Assembly (NCBI RefSeq): GCF_014205845.1
Contig: NZ_JACHCR010000013.1
Span: 1 to 64,000, forward strand
Length of the DNA: 64,000 nucleotides
From: Mucilaginibacter cryoferens
Lineage (GTDB): Bacteria > Bacteroidota > Bacteroidia > Sphingobacteriales > Sphingobacteriaceae
Direction: 5' to 3'
Part shown: positions 9,333 to 17,946 of the stretch, one piece after another
Layout: every line of letters starts with the position of its first letter
Position numbering within the stretch: position 1 is the first letter of the stretch
The notes under the pieces: model-generated
Seen by the model: only the letters and a program-made list of their open reading frames with translations
Told to the model about the DNA's origin: nothing
Databases searched by the model: none
Program-made: the position numbers and the translations under genes

Positions 9333-9659
9333 GTTGCTATAGTTCCGCTATGTTTACTTTCTTAAAAACAAACAAATGCTTTCTTTCAAAATTATAATTT
9401 TATGAACCTGCGAGGCCCCAAAACATCTCAACTCAAAATTTATTAACAATATTTAACGTTTTTGAAAAGGATTTTAAGGCTTTTAGGTTTATAATAATAT
9501 TCTGCGGTTAAATATAATAAATGATTCTACCGTTTTACTGTTTATCTAACAATTATTGTAAAAGATGATAAAACCTTTTACCTTGTTGTTTAATAAGTAC
9601 CCAAATTAGTAACTTACCCTACTTTGTAAAAAAACAACTATTGATATCTGCAAATTTAT
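9333..9659. promoter_or_regulatory. Divergent control region between lacI and the permease
   Basis: This 327-base AT-rich intergenic stretch separates divergent genes. It contains a LacI-type operator at 9566-9583. A weak leftward -7 box (TAATTTTG, minus strand of 9387-9394) could serve lacI, but its -33 partner is poorly spaced. I cannot place the permease promoter with confidence. No small gene is seen. Confidence 0.5.
9566..9583. promoter_or_regulatory. LacI-family operator O3 upstream of the amino-acid permease
   Basis: TGATAAAACCTTTTACCT agrees with the perfect O1 palindrome at 15 of 18 positions. It lies 77 bases before the permease start. It links the permease and PLP-enzyme pair to the same repressor as the peptidase/susCD operon. 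Confidence 0.6.
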
Positions 9660-10991
9660 ATGGGCATAATTCCAAAGCTTAACCGTTTTGATCTGTCAAT
9701 GATCGTTATCAGCCTGGTTATTGGTATGGGAATTTTTGCCACCCCTACCCAGGTGGCCGCCCATTTAAGCAATCCTTTTTTATACTTCGGGGCCTGGCTT
9801 TTTGGCGGGGCTATAAGTTTATGCGGAGCACTCACTTTTGCCGAAATAGGTGCCAGGTACCCTCACACCGGAGGTTTTTATAAAACTTTTTCGTATTGCT
9901 TTCATCCCGCATTCGCGTTCATGATCAACTGGATATTGGTTATCAGCAACGCGGCCTCGGTTGCAGCCGTTGCACTTATAGGCGCCGAGTATATTAACCC
10001 AATTATAATGCCACACCACCTGCAAAATGATACCGGCATCAAAATTATGTCTATTACCTCGGTGCTTGTTTTATATTTTATTAGCCTTATTGGTATTAAG
10101 GTGAGCGCACGCACCCAAAACGTGCTCGCGCTGTTTAAAATAGGAATGATATTAGTGTTGTGTATGGCAGTTTTTAAAAATCCGGCACCTAACGCACCTA
10201 TTCATCTATATAAATATGCCGGCAACAATAGTATACGCGGCTTTGGCGTAAGTTTAATAGCCATATTTTTTACCTACGGCGGCTATCAGCAAACCATTAA
10301 TTTTGGAGGCGATAGCATTAACGCCAAGGTTAACATTCCAAGAGCCATTTTTAGGGGGATGGCGGTAGTTATAAGTTTATATATACTTATAAATTTTGCA
10401 TACTATTATGTTTTGGGCATTGGCGGTATACAACACCGGCCGGCCTTAGCCGCCACTTTAGCCGGTGTTATTTTTGGTGCTACCGGGTATAAGATCATCT
10501 CGCTGCTGATGTTTGTTTCGGTACTGGCCTTTATCAATGTAAATATAATGGCCAACCCCCGGGTATACTATGCCATGGCCGAAGATGGCATACTACCCCC
10601 AATATTTAAGCATGTAAACCCCCAAACACAGGTGCAGGAGTTTGGATTAACTTTTTTTGTAGCAGCTGTTTTAATTATCCTTTTTTTTGTGGGCTCGTTT
10701 GAAAAGATGATGAGCTACGTAATGTTTTTTGACACCATAGGCCTTTCAACGGCCGCCATGTCTATTTTTATTTTACGAAAAAAAACCAAACAGCTGGATG
10801 GTAACGGCATATACACCATTAAATGGTACCCGCTTATACCACTTATTTTTATTATTACTTATTGGTTTGTTACCATATCTATTTTTATAGATAACCCCAT
10901 GGCCTCGCTTATATGCCTTTGTACATTTGCAATAGGCCTTATTATATATTTTATTACCAAACGCGGCCAAAAATCAATTTCAATACCTTAA
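9660..10991 (+). CDS. APC family amino-acid permease
   Basis: This 443-residue, very hydrophobic protein has about 12 predicted transmembrane helices. It begins with the APC-type first helix (VIGMGIFATPTQVAAHL, with the unwound G-x-G stretch) and has GALTFAEIGARYPHTGGFYKTF in the second-helix region, which is characteristic of APC amino-acid/polyamine transporters. It would import an amino acid across the inner membrane by proton-coupled symport or exchange. Its stop is separated by only 2 bases from the start of a PLP enzyme, so the two are translationally linked. The LacI-type site upstream ties it to the peptidase locus. Substrate is not predictable from sequence alone. Confidence 0.88.
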   Translation: MGIIPKLNRFDLSMIVISLVIGMGIFATPTQVAAHLSNPFLYFGAWLFGGAISLCGALTFAEIGARYPHTGGFYKTFSYCFHPAFAFMINWILVISNAASVAAVALIGAEYINPIIMPHHLQNDTGIKIMSITSVLVLYFISLIGIKVSARTQNVLALFKIGMILVLCMAVFKNPAPNAPIHLYKYAGNNSIRGFGVSLIAIFFTYGGYQQTINFGGDSINAKVNIPRAIFRGMAVVISLYILINFAYYYVLGIGGIQHRPALAATLAGVIFGATGYKIISLLMFVSVLAFINVNIMANPRVYYAMAEDGILPPIFKHVNPQTQVQEFGLTFFVAAVLIILFFVGSFEKMMSYVMFFDTIGLSTAAMSIFILRKKTKQLDGNGIYTIKWYPLIPLIFIITYWFVTISIFIDNPMASLICLCTFAIGLIIYFITKRGQKSISIP

Positions 10992-10993
10992 CT

Positions 10994-12160
10994 ATGGATC
11001 TTTCATTTATTTTAAATGAACTTGGCGAAGACAGGGAAAATTACTTCAACGCTGTTTCGCCGCCTATTATGCAATCAAGCAACTTCGCTTTTAAAACGGT
11101 TGCCGATATAAGGCAAGCCATGACCTGTGAATTTGATACCAACTTATACTCGCGCGGCCAAAATCCAACACTTACTATTTTAAGAAAAAAACTGGCAGCA
11201 CTTGATGGTGCCGAGGATGCCTTATTGTTTAACAGCGGCATTGCTGCTATAACTGTTTCGATGTTATCGCTGCTAAAATCCGGAGATCATGTTATTGCTA
11301 TTGATGATGCATACAGCTGGACATCAAAGTTTTTCAAATCGTTTTTACCAAAGTTCAATGTTACCACCACACTTATTGATGGTACCGATTTTAGCAATTT
11401 CGAAAATGCCATATTACCCTCAACTCGCCTTATTTTTTTAGAGAGCCCCAACACCTTAACTTACCAGTTACAGGATATTAAAAAAGTTGCCGGTTTGGCA
11501 AAATCAAAAGGGATATTAACAATGATAGATAATAGTTATTGTACTCCGCTTTTTCAACAACCCATCAATTTGGGGATCGACCTGGTTGCGCAATCTGCAA
11601 CCAAATATATTGGCGGTCATTCTGATGTTGTTGCAGGTGTAATAACCGGCCGCAAAGCACTTATAAAGCAAATTTTTGAAAACGAGTTTATGAACTTCGG
11701 TCCTGCCCTGTCTCCACATTCGGCATGGCTATTACTCAGGGGACTGCGCACACTCCCTTTGCGCTTGCAGCGCAGTTTTGAAAGCACCCAAATTATTACC
11801 CAATGGCTGGAAGCTAATGAAGCTATACAGAAAGTGCTATGGCCTTTTAGTGCCAGCTTTAATCAGTTAACATTGGCTCATGAGCAAATGCAAGGCTGTG
11901 GGGGCCTGTTTAGTTTTATATTAAAAGACTCCTCTCTTTCTAAAATTGAAGATTTTTGTAACCGTTTAAAACATATTATGATAGCTGTTTCATGGGGTGG
12001 TCACGAAAGTTTAATAGTGCCATCTATTGCATCCATCCCTGAAAATCAATACCGTACCGATGACGAACATCATCAACTCATAAGAATGTATATTGGTTTA
12101 GAAGAGCCCGATTATTTGATAAAAGACCTGGCGCAGGCTTTAGCTAGCAAAAACCAATAG
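10994..12160 (+). CDS. Cys/Met metabolism PLP-dependent enzyme (trans-sulfuration family)
   Basis: The start at 10994 (MDLSFILNELGE) is 2 bases after the permease stop; an earlier in-frame start at 10913 would overlap the permease by 79 bases. The 388-residue product has family landmarks: LYSRGQNPT (phosphate-binding and Tyr-Arg motif), FNSGIAAI, FLESPNTLTYQ, IDNSYCTP (the Asp that pairs with the PLP nitrogen) and SATKYIGGHSD with the Schiff-base Lys. Members are cystathionine gamma-lyase, beta-lyase, gamma-synthase or methionine gamma-lyase; which one cannot be told here. Coupling to a permease under the peptidase-locus repressor suggests a catabolic lyase acting on an imported amino acid. 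Confidence 0.88.
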   Translation: MDLSFILNELGEDRENYFNAVSPPIMQSSNFAFKTVADIRQAMTCEFDTNLYSRGQNPTLTILRKKLAALDGAEDALLFNSGIAAITVSMLSLLKSGDHVIAIDDAYSWTSKFFKSFLPKFNVTTTLIDGTDFSNFENAILPSTRLIFLESPNTLTYQLQDIKKVAGLAKSKGILTMIDNSYCTPLFQQPINLGIDLVAQSATKYIGGHSDVVAGVITGRKALIKQIFENEFMNFGPALSPHSAWLLLRGLRTLPLRLQRSFESTQIITQWLEANEAIQKVLWPFSASFNQLTLAHEQMQGCGGLFSFILKDSSLSKIEDFCNRLKHIMIAVSWGGHESLIVPSIASIPENQYRTDDEHHQLIRMYIGLEEPDYLIKDLAQALASKNQ

Positions 12161-12469
12161 CTCCAATTTGCTGTATCATGGTTTGCCTGCCATTAAATTG
12201 AACAAATGCGAATATTAGAGTTATTACGGAAGTTATGGCCATTTAACCAAGTCGCAATTATGTACCTGGTTAAATGATATACTGTTAATAGAACTTTAAA
12301 ATCGCCTTGTAAAAGGTTCATTAATTGCTTTGGTCGCAATCTATATAATACAGGTGGTTGTATCTCGCTTCTAATATCGTAAATGTTTAGGTTAAGCGAT
12401 CTTTTAAATAACTTTGAATTATTTAGCCATATTTACACTGGCTAATTGTATAAAATAAACATTCTGAAA
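12161..12469. other. Intergenic region before the ECF sigma gene
   Basis: These 309 bases hold an inverted repeat CATTTAACCA (12240-12249) / TGGTTAAATG (12267-12276) with a 17-base loop. It may be a weak terminator or processing hairpin behind the PLP gene. The sigma promoter candidate lies at 12387-12416. No gene is seen. Confidence 0.45.
12387..12416 (+). promoter_or_regulatory. Promoter candidate for the ECF sigma operon
   Basis: TTA at 12387-12389, 19 bases, then TAACTTTG at 12409-12416 fits the Bacteroidota housekeeping promoter with one mismatch in the -33 box. It lies 53 bases before the chosen ATG of the sigma gene. Confidence 0.4.
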
Positions 12470-13063
12470 ATGATACCTGAGCAACGGTTTTTAGCAGTTA
12501 CTGACGATTCCGAACTCTGGGATATGTTTAGGGCTGGTGACGAAATTGCTTATACACAGCTCATAAAAAAATACTCAAAAATACTGTTTCACTACGGTTT
12601 CCGCATTTGCCAGGATAAGGATTTTTTAAAGGATTGCGTGCAGGATGTATTTTTGGAGCTCTGGAACAGAAGATTAAAGATCAGCCCAACCCAGGCCGTA
12701 AAATGGTATTTGTTTAAGGCGGTACGGCTCCGCATTTTCAGAGAGCAATCTAAATGGAACAGGGGCGAGGCGCTCGATGAAAACTATGAATTTCTGGTTG
12801 AATTTAATATCGAATCTAAAATGATAACTGATCTGGAGAGTGTAGAACTTTCGCACAAGATCAAACAAATACTTAATGCCTTGCCACCACGCCAGCGCGA
12901 GATCATGTACCTGCGGTTTTACGAAGGCGTTGATTTTGATAGTATTGCCCAGATCATGGAAATCAGCAAACAATCGGTACACAACTTATTGCAAAAGGCT
13001 TATAAAAACTTCCGTTCGGAGTGGTTGATAGCCTTATTGGTTTTCTGGAGCAAAAATCTATAA
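12470..13063 (+). CDS. ECF-type RNA polymerase sigma factor
   Basis: The ATG at 12470 is preferred to an in-frame TTG at 12446. The 197-residue product has sigma region 2 (DEIAYTQLIKKYSKILFHYGFRICQDKDFLKDCVQDVFLELW, split over about 22-63) and region 4 (LPPRQREIMYLRFYEGVDFDSIAQIMEISKQSVHNLLQKAYK, about 136-180). This is the Bacteroidota FecI-like ECF group. The next genes are FecR, STN-SusC and SusD, so it should be released by FecR when the outer-membrane transporter is occupied, and then drive transcription of the susCD pair. The C-terminal hydrophobic stretch is short and probably not membrane-spanning. Confidence 0.93.
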   Translation: MIPEQRFLAVTDDSELWDMFRAGDEIAYTQLIKKYSKILFHYGFRICQDKDFLKDCVQDVFLELWNRRLKISPTQAVKWYLFKAVRLRIFREQSKWNRGEALDENYEFLVEFNIESKMITDLESVELSHKIKQILNALPPRQREIMYLRFYEGVDFDSIAQIMEISKQSVHNLLQKAYKNFRSEWLIALLVFWSKNL

Positions 13064-13190
13064 AAAATACATAACTGTTAATCAGACGGTTATAATAAAT
13101 CTATTTAAATCCTTTAATTTTTTAGTTTTAAGAGGGGTAATATCTAACTGTTTTGGAATATATATACTATAAACCAATTATACAGTTACC

Positions 13191-14276
13191 GTGACCAATT
13201 ATACAAACTACGAGGTAGAGGATTTTCTGCATGACGATTTTTTTATTAACTGGGTTTTAAAAGGCGCAGATGAGCACAATGCATTCTGGAATGACTGGCT
13301 ATTAAATAACCCAGACAAAAAATCTGTAGTAGAAAATGCTCGTCGTATTGTATCCTCCATTACCGTACAACCGCTTGATACCACCCTAAGCGATACCGAA
13401 GTAGATGAGCTTGTTGGATATATTAAAAACCAACTGCAACACAAACCTCAAAATGATAATGTTGTTGCTTTAAAATTTAACTTTTCGAAATATCTTAAAG
13501 TTGCTGCCATCTTATTGGCTTTTATTTTGGTTGGGGTACTATTTGTTAAAACACGGCAAGCTGGCGGGCCTCAGTTACAGCAACAGCTGCCAGGTAAACC
13601 AGGTAGCGAATATTTTAGCATAATCAACACATCAACCGATTCAAAATTAATACGGATGAGCGATGGCAGTCTTGCAGTTTTAAAACCAGGATCTGGCATA
13701 AAATATCTCAAATCGTTTACAAAGGCGAGAGAGGTTTTTTTGGATGGCGAGGCTTTTTTTGAGGTTCACAAAAATCCGGCGATACCTTTCCAGGTACATA
13801 GCAGCAACATGGTAGTACGGGTGCTGGGCACAAGTTTTACCGTAAAATCTCAAAAAGATAAGCAGGAGTTTAAAGTAATTGTTAATACCGGTAAAGTATT
13901 GGTTTATAAAGCAAAAAAGGCTACAGATAGTTCTTCAGACAATCAAAACTCAGTTACATTAATCCCCAACCAACAGGTAACTTATCAATTAAAATTTAAA
14001 AAGGAAACGCTGCCGGTGCCATTGATCCTGTCAAAAGAGATCGCTCAAAAAGAATTTACTTTTGATAATACACCATTCTCGGTAATTGTTGAAAAGATCA
14101 ACAGGGTTTACGGCGTACATATAGAATACGATAAAGCCCTGCTTGGCAATATCAGCCTGAATGCGTCACTATCTGACAGGCCGCTGGATGAAAAGGTTAA
14201 ACTAATATGCAAGGCAGTTAATGCTTCATGCGAGTTTATAGACGGCCGAATAGTAATAAGCGCCCAAAACAAATGA
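13191..14276 (+). CDS. FecR family anti-sigma factor
   Basis: This 361-residue protein must start at GTG (13191), because no ATG precedes its conserved N-terminal helical domain (EVEDFLHDDFFINWVLKG). One membrane helix (YLKVAAILLAFILVGVLFV) lies near 97-115. The periplasmic FecR domain follows (MSDGSLAVLKPGSGIKYLKSF, FLDGEAFFEVHKNPAIPFQVH, VLGTSFTVKS). The C-terminal DUF4974-like module is FTFDNTPFSVIVEKINRVYGV to the end. It should hold the sigma factor at the inner membrane and receive the signal from the STN domain of the SusC encoded next. The 127-base gap to the sigma gene has no obvious terminator. Confidence 0.93.
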   Translation: MTNYTNYEVEDFLHDDFFINWVLKGADEHNAFWNDWLLNNPDKKSVVENARRIVSSITVQPLDTTLSDTEVDELVGYIKNQLQHKPQNDNVVALKFNFSKYLKVAAILLAFILVGVLFVKTRQAGGPQLQQQLPGKPGSEYFSIINTSTDSKLIRMSDGSLAVLKPGSGIKYLKSFTKAREVFLDGEAFFEVHKNPAIPFQVHSSNMVVRVLGTSFTVKSQKDKQEFKVIVNTGKVLVYKAKKATDSSSDNQNSVTLIPNQQVTYQLKFKKETLPVPLILSKEIAQKEFTFDNTPFSVIVEKINRVYGVHIEYDKALLGNISLNASLSDRPLDEKVKLICKAVNASCEFIDGRIVISAQNK

Positions 14277-14372
14277 TATTATATCCAATTAACCAATTAT
14301 CAACCAACTATTAACCCAATTAAAACAAAGAATGTAGAAAGAAACATTACCCAAATACCCATCAAATAAAAA

Positions 14373-14468
14373 ACCGACAATATTTGCGGTATTGCCGGTC
14401 CAGATTTTAGCCCCAAAAATGTTTTAACATCCCATTTTACTGTAACCGCCAGGCGGTTGAGGCGGGGC
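14373..14468 (+). other. Structured spacer between fecR and susC
   Basis: Two hairpins lie in the 235-base spacer. ACCGACAATA (14373-14382) pairs with TATTGCCGGT (14390-14399) with one mismatch, and AACCG (14444-14448) pairs with CGGTT (14454-14458). They are flanked by AGCCCC and GGGGCT, which could pair across both. This may separate expression of sigma/fecR from susCD; function is inferred. Confidence 0.4.
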
Positions 14469-14511
14469 TTTCTTGTTAGTTACTAAATTAATTATTAACC
14501 AAATTAAAATT

Positions 14512-17500
14512 ATGAAATATAAACCGATACTCATAAAAATAATGAAGATTACATTTTTACAGTTAACATTAAGTCTCTCATTATTAGGAAGCGCCATAGC
14601 AAAAGATGGTAAAGCGCAAGCTATTTTAGATACGAAGATCACTGTAAACGAAAGCAATACCGCCTTGAAAACGGTAATAAAAAAGCTGGAGCAAAATTAC
14701 CACATTAACTTTGTGTTTAGTCCGGCCCTGATCAATGATAACCAAAAGGTAAATGCTTCATTTAAAGAAAAACCATTAGGAAGCGTATTAACCCAACTGT
14801 TTACGCCGCTTAACCTGGCTTATGAAGTTTCGGGCGATGTGATAGTGATCAGTAATAACACTTCTGAAGTAACCACCAAAAAAGTTGATCTTGATATGAC
14901 CCAAGCCCCTATCACGGGTAACGTTGTAGATGATAGAGGATTGCCGGCTCCCGGTGTTACAGTAACTATTAAAGGTACCAAAACCGGAACAATTACAGAT
15001 GTTAACGGTAATTTTTCGCTAAATGTAAGCCCGGGTACTACGTTGCTCGTTACCGCTATTGGCTTTGAGCCAAAGGAGGTGATTGCTACGGCAGAGCCAA
15101 TGAAAATTACCATGATAGTATCAAACAATAGCCTTGCAGAAATTGTAGTGGTGGGCGCAACCTTCAAAAAAGGCGACCTTACCGGCGCTGTGAGTAATGT
15201 AGATGCTAAAACATTACAGGAACGCCCGGTTACTAATGTTAACGACGCCTTACAAGGCCGTGTGGCTGGTGTATTTATTGGCGGCGGCTCAAAACCAAGC
15301 GATGATGCTGTCATCAAAATCCGCGGCACCAACACCATAAACTCTGGCTCAACGCCTATTTATGTAGTTGATGGTTTAATTATGGAAAACAACCTGGGTG
15401 GCTTTAATTCCATCAACATGAACGATGTAGCCTCGGTATCCATTTTAAAAGATGCGTCTGCCACTGCCCTTTACGGCTCACGCGGTGCAAATGGCGTTGT
15501 GGTTATCACCACAAAAAAAGGCAAGAAAACATCTGGCGATGGAACCATCACCTACGATGGCTGGGCGGGGTTCTCCAACTTTGCCAAAATGCCTGCAACC
15601 ATGAATGCCCAACAATTGTTTGATTTAAGAGTGGATGCCTATGCAAACGGTTACATCAAGGATAATCCTGATGCTAACAGGCAGAACTACGTTGATAACA
15701 CTTTGCTAAAAACCAACCTCGCTTTCTCACAGCAAGAGTTTGATACCAACAACAGTGGTAAAAGCTACGACTGGCTTAAAGCTATTTCACAAACAGGTTA
15801 TCAGCAAAATCATGCTTTAAGTTTCGCAGGTGGCACAGAGAAAGGTTCATTTTACCTGAGTTTGGGTTATGCCGGCACAAAAGGGCTTATTCAGGATGTA
15901 AATCAAAATAAATATACCGGCCGCTTTAATGCTGATTATTTAGTTAAAAAATGGTTAAAGGTGGGCACCAATACCGGTTATACCCGTACCGACGACGATT
16001 TGGCCGATGACGATGTATATAACCAGGCCCTTAATGCCAACCCACTTTTAAACTACGACCCGTACCGGGCTGCGGATACCAGGTATACAGCTAATTACCT
16101 AACCATATATTACCGTGCGCTTGGTCAAAACAGTAACAATAATTTTAACCCGTTCAACGCGCTTGATATTACCCGCAAACAAAACCGTAACCGCCTGGTA
16201 ACATCAAATTTTATAAACGTAAACCCAATACCGGGCCTGGATATACGTTCAACCTTCTCTGTTGATTACGGGCAACAAAGTTATTCTACTTTTACGCCAA
16301 ACAACATACAGGAAGCTATCCGCAACTATAATGGGGATGCGCGTGCCAAGGCCGAACGCTGGAATGATTTGTACTGGCAATGGGATAATACCGCCACTTA
16401 CACTAAAACCTTCAACTCTAAGCACAGAATCTCTGCTTTATTAGGGACCAGCGCCAGTAAACGCACCTCTGATTATACCCTGGCACAGGGCGACCGATTT
16501 GCAAGTAATGATCTTTTATATTACGATCTTGGAGGCGCTGCCGCTCAGGATAAAACAACCATCGGCTCAAACTTCTATGCTTACTCCATCTTTTCGGTGA
16601 TCGCCCGTTTTACGTATAGCTATGACGACAAGTATTTCCTGACCGCTACTGCCCGTGATGATGGCTCTTCCAGGTTTGCTCAAGGGCATCAATATGGTAT
16701 TTTCCCATCGGCTTCTGTTAGATGGGATGTTACTAAAGAAGATTTTCTGAAAGAGCAGAAAATATTTAACCAGTTGAGCCTGCGGGTGGGTTACGGCGTT
16801 GTAGGTAACCAGGATATTACCAATTACGCTTTCCAAACGTTATATGGCTCAAAGGTGAACAATAATAACGCCTTATTAGCCAACGATGGCTTAAAGGGAA
16901 ATCCGGATCTCACCTGGGAAAAGCAAAAACAGGCTAACCTTGGCCTCGATATGGCTTTCCTCAACTCGCGCCTTTCTGTTACTGCCGACGCGTTTTATAT
17001 TAATAACGATAACCTGCTGCTTGATCGCGGGCTGGCGCTCACTACCGGTTACAGTCATCAGTTACAAAACATCGGCCGTGTTAATAACAAAGGTGTCGAC
17101 CTGTCTTTAAGCGGTCAGGTGATCAAATCTGCCGACTGGAATTGGACGCTTTCCGGCAATGTTTCCTTCGCTAAAAATACGGTGAAGCAATTATACGGCA
17201 ACGCCACAACCATTTATAGCACCTCTGGCGATAGCCGTGAAAATAACTTGTTTATTGGCCAGTCACTACACAACATTTATACCCTCCGTTCTGGTGGTAT
17301 AGCACAGGAATCAAACCGTGCAGAATGGCAAGGCCTCAATTACAACGGCAAAACAGTAGGTCTGGGCGATTTGTTTGCACAGGATGTATCTGGCCCTAAT
17401 GGGGTTAAAGACGGTATTGTTAACCAATACGACAGACAGGTTGTAGGTAATGAAGACCCTAAATACTATGGCGGTTTTTCAACCGACCTTTCCTACAAAG

Positions 17501-17928
17501 GGTTTGCTTTAAATGCCGTTTTTGTATACTCTCATGGTGCCAAAAAAATTAGCGGTTATTACGAAGGGTTGATCAATAGTGTTGGTTCGAGCATGGCTTC
17601 AACCGATCTGTTAAACCGGTGGACGCCAACCAACACCAATACCAATATCCCCCGTGTAATTGACAATACCAGCTATAACAGGTATAACCCTTCTGATTTG
17701 GATTACGCCATTCAGAATGCGTCATACCTTCGTTTGTCGGCACTTACTTTGGGCTATAACCTGCCGCAAAAATTGCTGAGCAGCTGGCATGCCAGCCGCG
17801 TACGGCTATATGCTACGGGTTCAAACCTGTTCTGTATCACCAAATACAAAGGGCTTGATCCGGAAACCGGCGACTATGGTTATCCACCGGTAAGGACATT
17901 TGTTCTTGGGGTAAATTTTGGATTTTAA
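14512..17928 (+). CDS. SusC/RagA TonB-dependent transporter with STN signalling domain
   Basis: ATG at 14512 gives a signal peptide ending near GSAIAKDGKAQA; the in-frame TTG at 14473 is less likely. The product has 1138 residues. Order: an STN (secretin/TonB short N-terminal) domain at about 45-115 (ALKTVIKKLEQNYHINFVFS, then LTQLFTPLNLAYEVSGDVIVI), a carboxypeptidase-like beta-sandwich (ITGNVVDDRGLPAPGVTVTI), a plug (VSILKDASATALYGSRGANG) and the beta-barrel ending GVNFGF. The STN domain makes it a transducer that contacts the FecR encoded upstream. It pairs with the SusD encoded immediately after. No hydrolase gene follows, so the substrate cannot be inferred from context. Confidence 0.95.
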   Translation: MKYKPILIKIMKITFLQLTLSLSLLGSAIAKDGKAQAILDTKITVNESNTALKTVIKKLEQNYHINFVFSPALINDNQKVNASFKEKPLGSVLTQLFTPLNLAYEVSGDVIVISNNTSEVTTKKVDLDMTQAPITGNVVDDRGLPAPGVTVTIKGTKTGTITDVNGNFSLNVSPGTTLLVTAIGFEPKEVIATAEPMKITMIVSNNSLAEIVVVGATFKKGDLTGAVSNVDAKTLQERPVTNVNDALQGRVAGVFIGGGSKPSDDAVIKIRGTNTINSGSTPIYVVDGLIMENNLGGFNSINMNDVASVSILKDASATALYGSRGANGVVVITTKKGKKTSGDGTITYDGWAGFSNFAKMPATMNAQQLFDLRVDAYANGYIKDNPDANRQNYVDNTLLKTNLAFSQQEFDTNNSGKSYDWLKAISQTGYQQNHALSFAGGTEKGSFYLSLGYAGTKGLIQDVNQNKYTGRFNADYLVKKWLKVGTNTGYTRTDDDLADDDVYNQALNANPLLNYDPYRAADTRYTANYLTIYYRALGQNSNNNFNPFNALDITRKQNRNRLVTSNFINVNPIPGLDIRSTFSVDYGQQSYSTFTPNNIQEAIRNYNGDARAKAERWNDLYWQWDNTATYTKTFNSKHRISALLGTSASKRTSDYTLAQGDRFASNDLLYYDLGGAAAQDKTTIGSNFYAYSIFSVIARFTYSYDDKYFLTATARDDGSSRFAQGHQYGIFPSASVRWDVTKEDFLKEQKIFNQLSLRVGYGVVGNQDITNYAFQTLYGSKVNNNNALLANDGLKGNPDLTWEKQKQANLGLDMAFLNSRLSVTADAFYINNDNLLLDRGLALTTGYSHQLQNIGRVNNKGVDLSLSGQVIKSADWNWTLSGNVSFAKNTVKQLYGNATTIYSTSGDSRENNLFIGQSLHNIYTLRSGGIAQESNRAEWQGLNYNGKTVGLGDLFAQDVSGPNGVKDGIVNQYDRQVVGNEDPKYYGGFSTDLSYKGFALNAVFVYSHGAKKISGYYEGLINSVGSSMASTDLLNRWTPTNTNTNIPRVIDNTSYNRYNPSDLDYAIQNASYLRLSALTLGYNLPQKLLSSWHASRVRLYATGSNLFCITKYKGLDPETGDYGYPPVRTFVLGVNFGF

Positions 17929-17946
17929 ACTTCAATGCAAGAGATC

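Noticed and set aside
9387..9394. TAATTTTG box as lacI promoter
   Set aside because: The nearest TTTG upstream leaves a 24-base spacer, longer than the 19-21 accepted.
14424..14657. Leftward 77-residue frame over the fecR-susC spacer
   Set aside because: It covers the structured spacer and overlaps the signal peptide region of susC on the other strand; composition does not look like a protein.
14820..15338. Leftward 172-residue frame inside the STN-SusC gene
   Set aside because: It is antisense to the well-supported plug and sandwich domains of SusC.
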